DNA from: Alphaproteobacteria bacterium
GTDB taxonomy: Bacteria; Pseudomonadota; Alphaproteobacteria; Geminicoccales; Geminicoccaceae
Reading direction: 5' to 3'
NCBI GenBank assembly: GCA_026990035.1
Contig: JALSIM010000005.1
Location: 186,001-250,000, forward strand
Length of the DNA stretch: 64,000 bases
Position numbers and translations under genes: made by a program. This document shows positions 20,402 through 31,660 of the stretch, piece by piece. Position 1 is the stretch's first letter. The number at the start of each line of letters is the position of its first letter. The notes under the pieces are model-generated. The model had not been told where the DNA came from. It made no database searches and saw nothing but the letters and a program-made list of their open reading frames with translations.

Positions 20402-20686
20402 ATGGTCGAGGTCGAGATCTACACGAGCCCCTTCTGCCCCTACTGCTGGCGGGCCAAGCGCCTGCTGAAGCGCAAGGGGGTGGCGTTCGTCGAGATCGAC
20501 CTCTGGCGCGAACCGGAGCGGCGCGCCGAGATGGTGGAACGTGCGGCGGGACGCCACACGGTGCCCCAGATCTTCGTCGGCGGGCGGGGTATCGGCGGCT
20601 GCGACGAACTCCAGGCGCTGGAGCGCGCCGGCGAGCTCGACGAGCTGCTGGCGGGCGGAACCCCGCTCCGGGAGCGACCGGCATGA
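20402..20686 (+). CDS. grxC: Glutaredoxin 3
   Basis: The product is a class I glutaredoxin of 94 residues: VEIYTSPFCPYCWRAKRLL with the dithiol active site CPYC, then HTVPQIFVGGRGIGGCDELQALE holding the cis-proline (TVPQ) and glutathione-binding residues. It reduces protein disulfides and glutathionylated proteins in the cytosol using glutathione. I placed the start at ATG 20402, just before the conserved strand; a GTG at 20351 would add 17 residues with no ribosome site. The stop overlaps the DUF1178 start (ATGA). Confidence 0.93.
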   Translation: MVEVEIYTSPFCPYCWRAKRLLKRKGVAFVEIDLWREPERRAEMVERAAGRHTVPQIFVGGRGIGGCDELQALERAGELDELLAGGTPLRERPA

Positions 20687-21147
20687 TCTGCTTCGAACTG
20701 GTCTGCGGCAACGCCCACCGCTTCGAGGCCTGGTTCAGGAGCGGCGCGGTCTACGAGGAACAGGAGGCCGCCGGCCGGCTGGCCTGTCCGCTCTGCGGTG
20801 ATCGGACGATACGCAAGGCGCCGATGGCGCCGGCCGTGCACCGCCCGCGGGCGGAGGCGAAAGGCGGCGCGGCGCCGGCCGCGGCGGCGACGGCCGGCGA
20901 GGAAACGGCCCGCCGTCGGGCGGTACTCGCCGCGGTTCTGCGGCATATGCGGGCGGTGCAGGACTACGTCGAAAAGAATTTCGAGGACGTCGGCGACCGC
21001 TTCGCCGAAGAGGCCCGCCGCATCCATTGCGGCGAAAGCGAGGAACGGGGCATCTACGGCCGCACCGATCCCGAGGAGGCGAAGGCCCTCCGGGATGAGG
21101 GCATCCCCGTCTATCCGCTGCCCCGCCTACCCAAGCTCGACGCCTGA
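20683..21147 (+). CDS. DUF1178 family protein
   Basis: The 154-residue protein begins MICFELVCGNAHRFEAWFRSGAVYEEQEAAGRLACPLCG. The first cysteines (C3, C8) and the CPLC pair suggest a zinc ribbon. The conserved end includes VEKNFEDVGDRFAEEARRIHCGESEERGIYG, diagnostic of DUF1178. Function is unknown. It often follows glutaredoxin-type genes in alphaproteobacteria, as here, with four-base overlap. Its 3' end overlaps the convergent ubiG gene by 21 bases. Confidence 0.85.
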   Translation: MICFELVCGNAHRFEAWFRSGAVYEEQEAAGRLACPLCGDRTIRKAPMAPAVHRPRAEAKGGAAPAAAATAGEETARRRAVLAAVLRHMRAVQDYVEKNFEDVGDRFAEEARRIHCGESEERGIYGRTDPEEAKALRDEGIPVYPLPRLPKLDA

Positions 21148-21894
21148 AGGGGCCGGCGGCCGGCGCGCCGCGAGCAGGTAATTCACGCCCGGATCGCGCA
21201 CGAGGCGAAAGCGCTCGAAGGCCGGCTCGTAGGCGAGACCGGTGAGGGCGACGATCGCCAGCCCGTGGCCGCGCAGCCAGCCGGCGAGCTCGGCCGGACG
21301 GACGAAACGCCGCCAGTCGTGGGTTCCGGGGGGCAGCCAGCCGAGCAGATATTCCGCCCCGACCACGGCGAGGGCGAAGGCCCGGACCGTCCGGCTCACC
21401 GTCGACATCACGGCGAGCCCTCCGGGCGCCACCAGCCCCGCCACGAGGCCGGCGAACCGGGAGGGATCCGGGACGTGCTCGATCACCTCCAGCGCCAGGA
21501 CCAGATCGAAAGCCGCGGCTTCGGCGGCGATCTCCTCGGCCGCCGCCGGCCGGTAGTCGATCGCGAGCCGCTGGGCCTCGGCCCGCTGCCGCGCCCGGAG
21601 GATGTTCTCCTCCGCCGGATCGATCGCCGTGACCCGGGCCCCGAGGCGGGCCAGGGGTTCGGCGAGAAGACCGCCACCACAGCCGATGTCGAGGACGCGC
21701 AGCCCGGCGAGCGGCCGGCGGCCGTCGCCCGCCGGTGCGAGGTGACGCGCGACCTGTTCGCGGATCCAGGCGATGCGAACCGGATTCATCAGATGCAGCG
21801 GCCGCATCGGCCCGTGCGGGTCCCACCAGTCGGCGGCGAGCCCGGCGAACTTGCCGATCTCCGCCGCGTCGGTTCCGCCGCCTGCTTCCGCCAT
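21127..21894 (-). CDS. ubiG: Ubiquinone biosynthesis O-methyltransferase UbiG
   Basis: The product has 255 residues with SAM-binding motif I VLDIGCGGGLLAEPLARLGARVTAIDP, the upstream family block ADWWDPHGPMRPLHLMNPVRIAWI, and LALEVIEHVPDP. UbiG carries out both O-methylations in ubiquinone synthesis at the membrane face. An amphipathic region (TVSRTVRAFALAVVGAEYLLGWLPPGTHDWRRFV) matches the membrane-contact insert. I used the ATG at 21894, with GGAAAA eight bases upstream; a GTG at 21909 is possible. It is divergent from lysC. Confidence 0.95.
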   Translation of the reverse strand: MAEAGGGTDAAEIGKFAGLAADWWDPHGPMRPLHLMNPVRIAWIREQVARHLAPAGDGRRPLAGLRVLDIGCGGGLLAEPLARLGARVTAIDPAEENILRARQRAEAQRLAIDYRPAAAEEIAAEAAAFDLVLALEVIEHVPDPSRFAGLVAGLVAPGGLAVMSTVSRTVRAFALAVVGAEYLLGWLPPGTHDWRRFVRPAELAGWLRGHGLAIVALTGLAYEPAFERFRLVRDPGVNYLLAARRPPAPSGVELG

Positions 21895-21914
21895 CGCGCG
21901 CTTTTCCACCGAAC

Positions 21915-21943
21915 TTGCTCGTCGTGATACCTGAGATTATGTA
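21915..21943 (+). promoter_or_regulatory. Candidate sigma-70 promoter for lysC
   Basis: TTGCTC (21915-21920) and TATGTA (21938-21943) are separated by 17 bases in the ubiG-lysC divergent gap. Matches to both hexamers are partial. It is the best pair I see, and it leaves a leader of about 70 bases before the GTG of lysC. No riboswitch is recognisable in that leader. Confidence 0.35.
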
Positions 21944-22018
21944 GGGGCGGCTTCCGGCGGGGCCGTCCCGACGACCGCGCCCGCGGCCGCGTTCGATCCT
22001 TCCACTACGGGTTCCCGC

Positions 22019-23242
22019 GTGACGCTGATCGTCCACAAGTATGGCGGCACATCGGTCGCCGATCTAGAGTGCATCCGCAACGTGGCCCGGCGCATCCGGC
22101 AGCGGGTGGAGGCCGGCGACCGGGTCTGCGTCGTCGTCTCGGCGATGGCCGGGCGAACCAACCAGCTCGTGGAATGGGTCACCAGCCTCGATCCCGCCCG
22201 CTACGATCCCGCCGAATACGATCAGGTGGTGGCCAGCGGCGAGCAGGTGACCATCGGCCTCCTGGCATTGGCGTTGCAGCATCTCGGGATTCCGGCCCGC
22301 TCCTTTCTCGGCTGGCAGGCCGGTATCCGCACCGACGGCGCCCATTCCAACGCCCGGATCATCGAGATCGATCCCGCACCGTTGCGGCGCTGTCTCGATG
22401 CCGGCGTCGTGCCGGTGGTGGCCGGTTTCCAGGGCCTCGGGCCCGACGGGCGGGTGACCACCCTCGGCCGCGGCGGTTCGGACACCTCGGCGGTGGCCCT
22501 GGCGGCGGCGCTGGAGGCCGATCGCTGCGACATCTTCACCGATGTCGACGGGGTCTACACCAGCGATCCGCGGATCGTCACCAAGGCCCGGAAGCTCGAC
22601 CGCATCACCTACGAGGAGATGCTGGAGATGGCGTCGGTCGGCGCCAAGGTGCTGCAGACCCGTTCGGTGGCGCTGGCCATGCGCCACAAGGTGCGGCTGC
22701 AGGTCCTGTCCAGTTTCGAAGACAAGCCAGGCACACTGGTGGTTGACGAGGATGAGATTGTGGAAACGCAGATCGTGAGCGGTATCGCCTACACCCGGGA
22801 CGAGGCCAAGGTGTCCGTGGTGCGGGTGATGGATCGGCCGGGTGTCGCCGCGGCTCTGTTCGGCCCTCTTGCGGAGGCCAACATCAATGTCGACATGATC
22901 GTCCAGAGCGTGTCGCGGGACGGGGTCCACACCAACATGACCTTCACCGTCAGTCGCGCCGATCTGCCGCGCGCCCGGGCGGTTCTCGAAAGCGTGCGGG
23001 AACAGGTGGGCTTCGAACGCGTCGATGCCGATGACGAGATCGTCAAGATCTCGGTGATCGGGGTCGGCATGCGCAGCCACGCCGGCATCGCCCATCGCAT
23101 GTTCCGGACCCTGGCCGATCGGGGCATCAACATCCAGGCCATCTCCACCTCGGAGATCAAGGTGAGCGTGCTGATCGCCGAGGAGTACACGGAGCTGGCG
23201 CTCAGGGCGCTGCATTCGGCCTACGGTCTCGATCGGAGCTGA
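22019..23242 (+). CDS. lysC: Aspartate kinase, ACT-regulated
   Basis: Aspartate kinase phosphorylates aspartate at the entry to lysine, threonine, methionine and diaminopimelate synthesis. The 407-residue protein starts VHKYGGTSVADLECI, has the substrate segment TLGRGGSDTSAVALAAAL and TDVDGVYTSDPRIV, and ends in two ACT domains from about residue 265 (VSVVRVMDRPGVAAALF and ISVIGVGMRSHAGIAHRMF) for feedback by lysine or threonine. The GTG at 22019 is the start nearest the conserved MTLIVHKYGG. Monofunctional, with no fused homoserine dehydrogenase. Confidence 0.96.
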   Translation: MTLIVHKYGGTSVADLECIRNVARRIRQRVEAGDRVCVVVSAMAGRTNQLVEWVTSLDPARYDPAEYDQVVASGEQVTIGLLALALQHLGIPARSFLGWQAGIRTDGAHSNARIIEIDPAPLRRCLDAGVVPVVAGFQGLGPDGRVTTLGRGGSDTSAVALAAALEADRCDIFTDVDGVYTSDPRIVTKARKLDRITYEEMLEMASVGAKVLQTRSVALAMRHKVRLQVLSSFEDKPGTLVVDEDEIVETQIVSGIAYTRDEAKVSVVRVMDRPGVAAALFGPLAEANINVDMIVQSVSRDGVHTNMTFTVSRADLPRARAVLESVREQVGFERVDADDEIVKISVIGVGMRSHAGIAHRMFRTLADRGINIQAISTSEIKVSVLIAEEYTELALRALHSAYGLDRS

Positions 23243-23259
23243 GGGGAGCACCCCCGTCG

Positions 23260-24309
23260 ATGCCCGACTATCCGCGCCACGACCGTCTGAAGAGGCTCTG
23301 GCAGCGCGGTCGCGCGCTCCTGGGAAGCGAGCTCGCGGTGATGTGCGGCGCCATGACCTGGGTTTCCGAACGTCGTCTCGTGTCGGCCATCTCCAATGCC
23401 GGCGGCTTCGGCGTGCTCGCCTGCGGCTCGATGGGACCGGAGGAGCTGGAGGCGGAGATCCTCGCCACCCGGGCGCTCACCGACCGGCCCTTCGGCGTCA
23501 ATCTGATCGTCATGCATCCCGAGCTCGAAGCGCTGGCCGACACCTGCCTGCGGACCGGTGTCGGTCACGTGGTCCTGGCCGGCGGGCTGCCTTCACCGGC
23601 CGTCATCCGCCGCCTCAAGGAAGGCGGCGCCAAGGTCCTGTGCTTCGCCCCCGCCCTCGCCATCGGTCGGCGGCTGGTGCGCAACGGTGCCGACGCCCTC
23701 ATCGTCGAGGGTTCGGAGGCCGGCGGCCACATCGGCCCGGTGGCCACCTCGGTCCTCGCCCAGGAGATCCTACCCCACATCCGCGAGGTGCCGGTGTTCG
23801 TCGCCGGCGGCATCGGCCACGGCGAGGCGGTGGCGGCCTATCTGGCGATGGGCGCGGCCGGGGTGCAGATGGGGACGATCTTCGTCTGCGCCGAGGAATC
23901 GATCGCCCATCCGGCCTTCAAGCAGGCCTTCCTGCGGGCCAGCGCCCGCGATGCGGTGCCCACGGTGCAGATCGACCCCGAGTTCCGGGTCATCCCGGTG
24001 CGGGCCATCGCCAACGAAGGCACCCGCGAATTCCTGCACACCCAGCGCAGCATGATCGAACGCTACCGCAGGGGCGAGCTCACCTACGAGGAGGCTTCGC
24101 TGGCGATCGAGCATTTCTGGGCCGGTTCGCTCCGGCGGGCGGTGATCGAGGGCGATGTCGAACGCGGCTCGCTGATGGCCGGGCAGAGCGTCGGCATGGT
24201 GAAGGCGATCCGCCCGGTGCGGGAGATCCTCTGCGAGCTGCTGGTGCAGGCGGAAGAGGCACTCGCCCGTCTCGAGCGGGGCCGCCAGCCGGCGGCCGAT
24301 CCGGCGTGA
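23260..24309 (+). CDS. NAD(P)H-dependent flavin oxidoreductase, nitronate monooxygenase-like
   Basis: The product is a 349-residue TIM-barrel FMN enzyme: GAMTWVSERRLVSAISNAGGFGVLACGSM at the N-terminus, then IVEGSEAGGHIGPVATSVLAQEI and VPVFVAGGIGHGEAVAAYLAMGAAGVQMGTIFVCAEES, the flavin phosphate and histidine segments of the 2-nitropropane dioxygenase/FabK group. Members oxidise nitronates or act as enoyl reductases; substrate cannot be assigned. SD GAGGGGA precedes the ATG. It lies between lysC and ptsP, overlapping the ptsP start. Confidence 0.88.
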   Translation: MPDYPRHDRLKRLWQRGRALLGSELAVMCGAMTWVSERRLVSAISNAGGFGVLACGSMGPEELEAEILATRALTDRPFGVNLIVMHPELEALADTCLRTGVGHVVLAGGLPSPAVIRRLKEGGAKVLCFAPALAIGRRLVRNGADALIVEGSEAGGHIGPVATSVLAQEILPHIREVPVFVAGGIGHGEAVAAYLAMGAAGVQMGTIFVCAEESIAHPAFKQAFLRASARDAVPTVQIDPEFRVIPVRAIANEGTREFLHTQRSMIERYRRGELTYEEASLAIEHFWAGSLRRAVIEGDVERGSLMAGQSVGMVKAIRPVREILCELLVQAEEALARLERGRQPAADPA

Positions 24310-26675
24310 ACGCGCCCGCCGGCGGCTGGGGCGCTCCCGAACTCTCGAGCGAGGTCCGGCGCGCCGCCGATCATTCGGGAGCCCGCCGTCTCCTGCGCCG
24401 CCTCGTCGAGGTGGTGGCGGAGCCGGTGAACCCGCAGGAACGACTCGACCGCATCGTCACCATCATCGCCGCCAATCTCGTCGCCGATGTCTGCTCCATC
24501 TACATCCTGCGGGCCGGCGACGTCCTCGAACTGTTCGCGAGCCACGGCCTCGCCCCGGAAGCGGTGCATCGCACCCGGCTGGTGGTCGGCGAGGGCCTCG
24601 TCGGCACGATCGCCGCCCGAGGCGAGGTGATCAACACCTCCGACGCCCAGGCCCATCCCGCTTTCGTCTACCGGCCCGAGACCCGGGAGGAAATCTATCA
24701 TTCCTTCCTCGGCGTGCCGATCGTTCGCAGCGGCCGTGTCCTCGGGGTCCTCGTGGTGCAGAACCGGACCCGCCGCTCCTACGACGAGGACGAGGTCGAA
24801 GCGCTGCAGATCATCGCCTCCGTGCTGGCCGAAATGCTGGGATCGGGGGATATCGTCGATCCCGTGCGCTACGGCGACGTCGGCCTCAAACCGGTCGAGT
24901 CCCTTCGCCTCGAAGGGGTGCGCCTGGTGGACGGGATCGGCATCGGGCGGGCCTGGCTGCACGAGCCGCGGGTCGAGGTGGTGAAGATCGTCGCCGACGA
25001 TCCGGCGCTCGAACTCGCCCGGCTGGACGAGGCGATCGCCGCTCTCCGGCGCAATCTCGACGCCACCCTCGAACGGACCGAGGGCGGAGTCGGCGAGCAT
25101 CGCGAGATTCTCGAAGCCTACCGCATGTTCGCCGCCGATTCCGGGTGGCAGCGTCGGATCCGCGAAGCCGTGGAAACCGGCCTCACCGCCGAGGCGGCCG
25201 TGCGCAGGGTGCAGGAGGAAACCCGCCTCCGTCTCGGCCATGCGAGCGATCCCTATCTGCGGGAGCGGCTGACCGATCTCGACGAACTCGCCAACCGCCT
25301 CCTGCTGCATCTGGCGGGGCGCGATCCGGCCCGCGAGGCCGCCGCTCTGCCGCCGGATTCGATCCTCGTCGCCCGCAACATGAGTGCCGCCGAACTGATC
25401 GAATACGACCGCGACCGGGTGCGCGGCGTGATCCTCGAGGAAGGTTCCACCACCGCCCATGTGACCATCGTCGCCCGGGCCTTCGGCCTGCCGATGATCG
25501 GCCGGGTGGAGGGGGCCATGGCCCAGATCGAGGCCGGCGATCCGATCGCCCTCGACGGCGATCACGGCCAGGCCTTCGTCCGTCCGGGCGAGGACGTCCT
25601 CGAGACCTTCCGCCGGGTCGCCGCGAGCCGGGCGGCGCGCTCCAAGGCGCTCGAAGCGGTGCGCGGGCAGCCGGCGGTGACCCGCGACGGAATCGCCGTT
25701 TCCCTCAACATCAACGCCGCCTTCCTGATCGACATCGGCGAGATCGCCAACACCGGCGCCGACGGTTGCGGTCTGTTCCGCACCGAACTGGCCTTCATGT
25801 CACGGCGTTCCTGGCCCGACTGGCAGACCCAGGCCCGCTACTACGCCCGCGTGCTCGACCGGGCCGCCGGCAGGCCGGTGGTGTTCCGCACCCTCGACGT
25901 CGGCAGCGACAAGCAGCTCCCCTACTGGCGGTTCGCCCAGGAGGAAAATCCCGCCATGGGTTGGCGGGGCCTGCGGATGAGCCTGGATCGGCCGCGGATC
26001 CTGCGGGAACAGCTCCGCGCCATGCTCTTCGCCGCCCGCGGACGCGCGCTCCACGTCATGTTCCCGATGGTCGCCGAGGTCGACGAGTTCGCCCGCGCCC
26101 GCCGGCTCCTCGATCTCGAACTGAGCCGGGCGGCGGCCGCCGGCTGGGAGCCGCCCAGCCGTCTCGAGGTCGGGGCCATGTTCGAGGTCCCGGCCCTCTA
26201 CTGGCAGCTCGAGACGCTGCTCGAGATGGTCGATTTCCTCTCCGTCGGCAGCAACGATCTCGTCCAGTTCCTGTTCGCCAGCGACCGCGGCAACGCGGCC
26301 CTGGTCGAACGCTACGACGTGCTGTCGCCGGCGGCCCTGCGCTTTCTCCGTGATCTGGTCGAGAAATGCCGCGCCGCCGGGGTGCGGCTGGCGATCTGCG
26401 GCGAGATGGCGAGCCGTCCGCTCGAGGCCATGGCGCTGGTCGGGATCGGTGTCCGGCATCTGTCGCTGGCCCCCTCCGAGATCGTGCCCGTCAAGGCCAT
26501 GCTGCGCAGCCTCGAGGTCGGCCGCACCGCCGATTTCCTGCTCCGTCTGCTGCGGCGTCCCGAACGCAGCCTGCGGCGCTACCTGCGTGCCTATGCGCAG
26601 GACCACGGGGTGGTCCTGCCGGAAAGCGCCTACCGGCCCGTCTCCCGTACCTCGCGAGCGGATTCGGAAGCCTAA
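24306..26675 (+). CDS. ptsP: Nitrogen-PTS enzyme I (phosphoenolpyruvate-protein phosphotransferase)
   Basis: The product has 789 residues. An N-terminal GAF domain (about 40-180) senses small molecules, then comes the enzyme I body with the phosphorylated histidine in GSTTAHVTIVARA (His385) and the PEP-binding barrel (CGLFRTELAFM, VGSNDLVQFLFASDR, AICGEMAS). It starts the PtsP-NPr-EIIANtr relay that couples nitrogen and potassium status to regulation. The GTG start overlaps the preceding stop (GTGA). The lysC-ptsP-prfA neighbourhood is common in alphaproteobacteria, though here other genes intervene. Confidence 0.95.
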   Translation: MNAPAGGWGAPELSSEVRRAADHSGARRLLRRLVEVVAEPVNPQERLDRIVTIIAANLVADVCSIYILRAGDVLELFASHGLAPEAVHRTRLVVGEGLVGTIAARGEVINTSDAQAHPAFVYRPETREEIYHSFLGVPIVRSGRVLGVLVVQNRTRRSYDEDEVEALQIIASVLAEMLGSGDIVDPVRYGDVGLKPVESLRLEGVRLVDGIGIGRAWLHEPRVEVVKIVADDPALELARLDEAIAALRRNLDATLERTEGGVGEHREILEAYRMFAADSGWQRRIREAVETGLTAEAAVRRVQEETRLRLGHASDPYLRERLTDLDELANRLLLHLAGRDPAREAAALPPDSILVARNMSAAELIEYDRDRVRGVILEEGSTTAHVTIVARAFGLPMIGRVEGAMAQIEAGDPIALDGDHGQAFVRPGEDVLETFRRVAASRAARSKALEAVRGQPAVTRDGIAVSLNINAAFLIDIGEIANTGADGCGLFRTELAFMSRRSWPDWQTQARYYARVLDRAAGRPVVFRTLDVGSDKQLPYWRFAQEENPAMGWRGLRMSLDRPRILREQLRAMLFAARGRALHVMFPMVAEVDEFARARRLLDLELSRAAAAGWEPPSRLEVGAMFEVPALYWQLETLLEMVDFLSVGSNDLVQFLFASDRGNAALVERYDVLSPAALRFLRDLVEKCRAAGVRLAICGEMASRPLEAMALVGIGVRHLSLAPSEIVPVKAMLRSLEVGRTADFLLRLLRRPERSLRRYLRAYAQDHGVVLPESAYRPVSRTSRADSEA

Positions 26676-26764
26676 TCCTTTTGGCCTTCGGGCCTTCCTC
26701 TGTTATCCATGACCCGAGCGCCTCGAGCGGTTGTAAAAGAATCAACCTCGGGTTAAAAACACCG

Positions 26765-27973
26765 ATGCCCACTCGCCACGAAGCTGAGCTCACCGCCTTG
26801 TCCGCCACCTCGGTCGACTATCTTCGCGCCGTCGGTCAGCAGCTCCGCGAAGCGCGCCAGCAGCGCGGCGAGGATCTCTATGACATCGCCGAGATCCTGC
26901 GGCTGAAGCCGGCCTATCTCTATGCTCTCGAGGAAGGCGACTACGCGATCTTTCCCGGGCGGGCCTACGCCTTCGGCTTCCTGCGCTCCTACGCCGACTA
27001 TCTCGGTTTCCAGGGCGAAGAGGTCCTGCGCCAGATCAAGGCGGTGATCGACGCCGCGCCGGTGGAGCCCAGGCTCGAATACCGCGCCCCGATCATCGAG
27101 CGTCACCGGCCGACGGCGGTGGCGCTGGTGACCGCCGCCCTCCTGGTCGGCGCCGCCTGGGGCGGCTGGTACGCGATGCGGCAGACGGACGGGCGGCTGC
27201 TCGACCGGCTGGTGGCGCTGCCCGGCGAACTCGGCCGCGTGGTCGGCGAATTCGCCACCGAGGAGAGGACGGAGACGGCGGTGCCGGTTCCGGTCGCCGC
27301 CGAGGGTCCGGCCGCGACGCCGTCCGGGCCCGCCGAAGAAGCGAAGCTTCCCGCGGCCGCGGGCGGTGCCCACTTGGCCGTGGTCGAACGGCTGGCGGCG
27401 CCAGAGGGAACGCCACCCGTGCTGCCACGCGGGACGATCGTCCCCGCGGTCACCGTCCCGAACCCGGAACCGGCCGCCGAGCCGTCCGGACCCGAGAGGG
27501 CGGGGATCGAGGAGAACATCGACGTCGCCAGCGCCATCGCCGCCGAGCTGCCGGAAGAGCGCGAATTGCTCGACGCCGCGCCGGCCGCTCCGTCCGGCGC
27601 GGTGCGGACGGCGGCGGCACCCGCGTCCGCGGCGGCGCTTCTCGCCGAACTGCGGGGGAGCGAGGCCGCCCCGGAGGGTGGCCGCATCTTCGGCGACCCG
27701 ACCCAGGCGGCGGTCATGCTGCTGGCCCGGGAGACCACCTGGATCCAGGTGCGCAGCATCGATCGGACCTTCGTCCGCACCCGCACGCTGGAACCGGGCG
27801 ACCGTTTCTATCTGCCGGCGCGGGACGATCTGGCGCTCTGGACCGGCAACGCCGGTGGCCTCGAGATCTGGCTCGGGGACCGGCGCCTGGGCCTCGCCGG
27901 CGCACCCGGACAGGTGGTGCGCGATCTTCCCCTGCGGCCCGCGGCGCTGGAGACGGTCGCCGCCGGCGGGTGA
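26765..27973 (+). CDS. RodZ-like protein (HTH, one TM, DUF4115)
   Basis: The product has 402 residues. Residues about 20-90 form a Cro-like helix-turn-helix ([38 protein letters not shown]). One membrane helix follows near 117-135, then a proline/alanine/glutamate-rich linker, and a DUF4115 domain in the periplasm ([35 protein letters not shown]). This is the RodZ plan, which links MreB to the cell envelope, and the gene often precedes ispG as here. The ATG has no visible ribosome site, and a TAAAAA hexamer ends only five bases before it. Confidence 0.85.
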   Translation: MPTRHEAELTALSATSVDYLRAVGQQLREARQQRGEDLYDIAEILRLKPAYLYALEEGDYAIFPGRAYAFGFLRSYADYLGFQGEEVLRQIKAVIDAAPVEPRLEYRAPIIERHRPTAVALVTAALLVGAAWGGWYAMRQTDGRLLDRLVALPGELGRVVGEFATEERTETAVPVPVAAEGPAATPSGPAEEAKLPAAAGGAHLAVVERLAAPEGTPPVLPRGTIVPAVTVPNPEPAAEPSGPERAGIEENIDVASAIAAELPEERELLDAAPAAPSGAVRTAAAPASAAALLAELRGSEAAPEGGRIFGDPTQAAVMLLARETTWIQVRSIDRTFVRTRTLEPGDRFYLPARDDLALWTGNAGGLEIWLGDRRLGLAGAPGQVVRDLPLRPAALETVAAGG

Positions 27974-28064
27974 ACCCGGCCCCGGCAACCGACTTGCGAG
28001 CGGGGGCTGCGCGGGCCATATCCGGGCCAGCGCTGCGCATGTCTTCGACCCGTCGATCGGATCC

Positions 28065-29309
<1,245 letters not shown>

Positions 29310-29319
29310 GCGGCGGATC

Positions 29320-30576
29320 ATGAGCAGACTGCGCCCGGTCCGCGGCACCCACGATCTGTTCGGCGAGCCGCTGCGGCGCCAGCGGCGGGTGATCGACACC
29401 GGCCGGCGGCTCGCCACCCGCTATGCCTTCGAGGAGGTCGTCACCCCGATCTTCGAGTTCACCGAGGTGTTCGCCCGCACCCTCGGCGAGACCTCGGACG
29501 TGGTCACCAAGGAGATGTACACCTTCGAGGACCGAGGCGGCGAGAGCCTCACCCTCCGGCCCGAGAACACCGCCAGCATCGTCCGCGCGGTGGTCAGCGC
29601 GGGGCTGCTCCAGAGCCTGCCGGTCAAGTTCTTCTATGCCGGGCCGATGTTCCGCTACGAGCGGCCGCAGAAGGGACGTCTGCGCCAGTTCCACCAGATC
29701 GGCGTCGAGGTGATCGGCGCCCCCGAACCCCGCGCCGACGTCGAGGTGATCCTGCTCGGCCGTCACATCTTGGAGGAGCTGGGTATCGCCGACCGGGTCA
29801 CCCTCGAGCTCAACACCCTGGGCGACCTCGAGAGCCGCCGGGCCTACCGCGACACGCTGGTCGCCTATCTCCGCGGCCACAGGGACCGCCTGTCGGCCGA
29901 CAGCCTGCTGCGGCTCGAGCGCAACCCGCTGCGGATCCTCGACAGCAAGGATCCGGGCGACCGCGAGGTGATCGCCGAGGCGCCTCTGTTCGAGGAGTAT
30001 CTCAACGCCCGCAGTCGCGCCTTCTTCGCCGAGGTGCGCCAAGCCCTCGAGGATCTCGGGGTTCCCTTCACCGTCAATCCGCGGCTGGTCCGCGGGCTCG
30101 ACTACTACACCCACACCGCCTTCGAGTTCACCACCGAGGCCCTCGGCGCACAGGGTGCGGTGATCGCCGGCGGCCGCTACGACGGGCTGATGAAGACCAT
30201 GGGCGGCCCCGACGTGCCCGGGGTCGGCTGGGCGGCCGGCGTCGAGCGCCTCGCCATGCTCCTGCCGGAGGCGCCACCGGCGCCGCGCCCCACCGCCTTG
30301 ATCCCGATCGGCGAGGAGGCGGTGCGAGAGGCCTGGAAGCTCGCCGATCGGCTCCGCCGGGCCGGCTTCGTCGTCGAGCTCGCCTATCGCGGCAAGCCCG
30401 GTCAGCGCATGAAGCGCGCCGACCGCCTCGGCTGCCGTTTCGCCCTCTCCCTCGGCGAGGACGAGCTGGCCCGCGATGTGCTGCGGCTCCGGGATCTCGA
30501 CAGCGGCGAGGAGCGCGAGGTGGGGCGCGAGGATCTGCTCGCCACCCTCGCCGAGCTGGGAGCCGCCAGGGCATGA
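29320..30576 (+). CDS. hisS: Histidyl-tRNA synthetase
   Basis: This class II synthetase charges tRNA-His. The 418-residue protein has motif 1 region [48 protein letters not shown], motif 2 [30 protein letters not shown], the histidine-A [15 protein letters not shown] segment and motif 3 [15 protein letters not shown]. The C-terminal anticodon domain covers about residues 325-418. The end overlaps prfA by four bases (ATGA). Confidence 0.97.
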   Translation: MSRLRPVRGTHDLFGEPLRRQRRVIDTGRRLATRYAFEEVVTPIFEFTEVFARTLGETSDVVTKEMYTFEDRGGESLTLRPENTASIVRAVVSAGLLQSLPVKFFYAGPMFRYERPQKGRLRQFHQIGVEVIGAPEPRADVEVILLGRHILEELGIADRVTLELNTLGDLESRRAYRDTLVAYLRGHRDRLSADSLLRLERNPLRILDSKDPGDREVIAEAPLFEEYLNARSRAFFAEVRQALEDLGVPFTVNPRLVRGLDYYTHTAFEFTTEALGAQGAVIAGGRYDGLMKTMGGPDVPGVGWAAGVERLAMLLPEAPPAPRPTALIPIGEEAVREAWKLADRLRRAGFVVELAYRGKPGQRMKRADRLGCRFALSLGEDELARDVLRLRDLDSGEEREVGREDLLATLAELGAARA

Positions 30577-31652
30577 GTGGTGGCGGCTTCACCGGACGGC
30601 TCGATGCGATCCTCGCCCGTTTCGAGGAGCTCGAGGCGCTGATGAGCGAGGCCGGCGGGGCGGATTACGCGGACCTCGCCCGCGAGTACGCGGAGCTCGG
30701 TCCGCTGGTGGAGAAGATCCGGGCCTATCGCGGGGCCCTGGCCGAGAAGGCCGAGCTCGAGGAGCTGATCGCCGATCCCGGGAGCGAGCCCGAGATGCGC
30801 CGCCTCGCCGAAGAGGAGCTGCGGATCCTCGAGGAGCGGCTGCCCGAGCTCGAGAAAACGGTGCGCCTCGCCCTCCTGCCACGCGACGCCGCGGACGAGA
30901 AGAGTGCCATCCTGGAGATCCGGGCCGGCACCGGCGGCGAGGAGGCGGCGCTGTTCGTCGCCGATCTGCTGCGCATGTACCAGCGCTACGCGCAGCTCCG
31001 GGGATGGCGCTTCGAAATCCTCTCGGCGAGCGGGACCGAGCTCGGCGGCTTCAAGGAAGTGACGGCGCTGGTCTCCGGCAAGGGGGCCTATGCGCGGCTC
31101 AAATACGAGGCCGGGGTCCATCGGGTGCAGCGGGTGCCGGTGACCGAATCCGGTGGCCGCATCCACACCTCCGCCGCCACGGTGGCGGTCCTGCCCGAAG
31201 CCGAGGAGGTCGATGTCGCGATCGACGAGAAGGATCTCAGGATCGACGTCTACCGCGCCTCGGGAGCCGGCGGCCAGCACGTCAACCGGACCGAGAGCGC
31301 GGTGCGCATCACCCATCTGCCGACCGGCCTCACGGTCGCCATCCAGGACGAGAAGTCGCAGCATCGCAACCGTGCCAAGGCGATGCAGATCCTGCGCGCC
31401 CGTCTCTACGATCTCGAGCGCCGGCAGCAGGAGGAGGCCCGCGCCGCCGACCGCCGTTCCCAGGTCGGTACCGGCGACCGTTCGGAGCGCATCCGCACCT
31501 ACAATTTTCCCCAGGGTCGGGTCACCGATCATCGGATCGGCCTCACCCTCTACAAGCTCGACCAGGTGCTGGCGGGCGAGGCCCTCGACGAGATCATCGA
31601 GCCGCTGATCGCCGAGGATCAGGCCCGGGCCCTCGCCGCCAACGCCGCCTGA
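30573..31652 (+). CDS. prfA: Peptide chain release factor 1
   Basis: RF1 terminates translation at UAA and UAG. The 359-residue protein contains the catalytic GGQ at residues 233-235 within [26 protein letters not shown] and the recognition-loop region [23 protein letters not shown]. The neighbouring gene prmC encodes the methylase that modifies the GGQ glutamine. Full length and normal. Confidence 0.97.
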   Translation: MSGGGFTGRLDAILARFEELEALMSEAGGADYADLAREYAELGPLVEKIRAYRGALAEKAELEELIADPGSEPEMRRLAEEELRILEERLPELEKTVRLALLPRDAADEKSAILEIRAGTGGEEAALFVADLLRMYQRYAQLRGWRFEILSASGTELGGFKEVTALVSGKGAYARLKYEAGVHRVQRVPVTESGGRIHTSAATVAVLPEAEEVDVAIDEKDLRIDVYRASGAGGQHVNRTESAVRITHLPTGLTVAIQDEKSQHRNRAKAMQILRARLYDLERRQQEEARAADRRSQVGTGDRSERIRTYNFPQGRVTDHRIGLTLYKLDQVLAGEALDEIIEPLIAEDQARALAANAA

Positions 31653-31660
31653 GGCGAGTG

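Noticed and set aside
26685-26700. Terminator after ptsP (GGCC-TTCG-GGCC)
   Set aside because: Only a four-base stem with no following T-run; too weak to claim.
26731-26745. FNR box TTGTA-N5-ATCAA before the RodZ-like gene
   Set aside because: The spacing is one base too long and one arm mismatches; not a usable FNR site.
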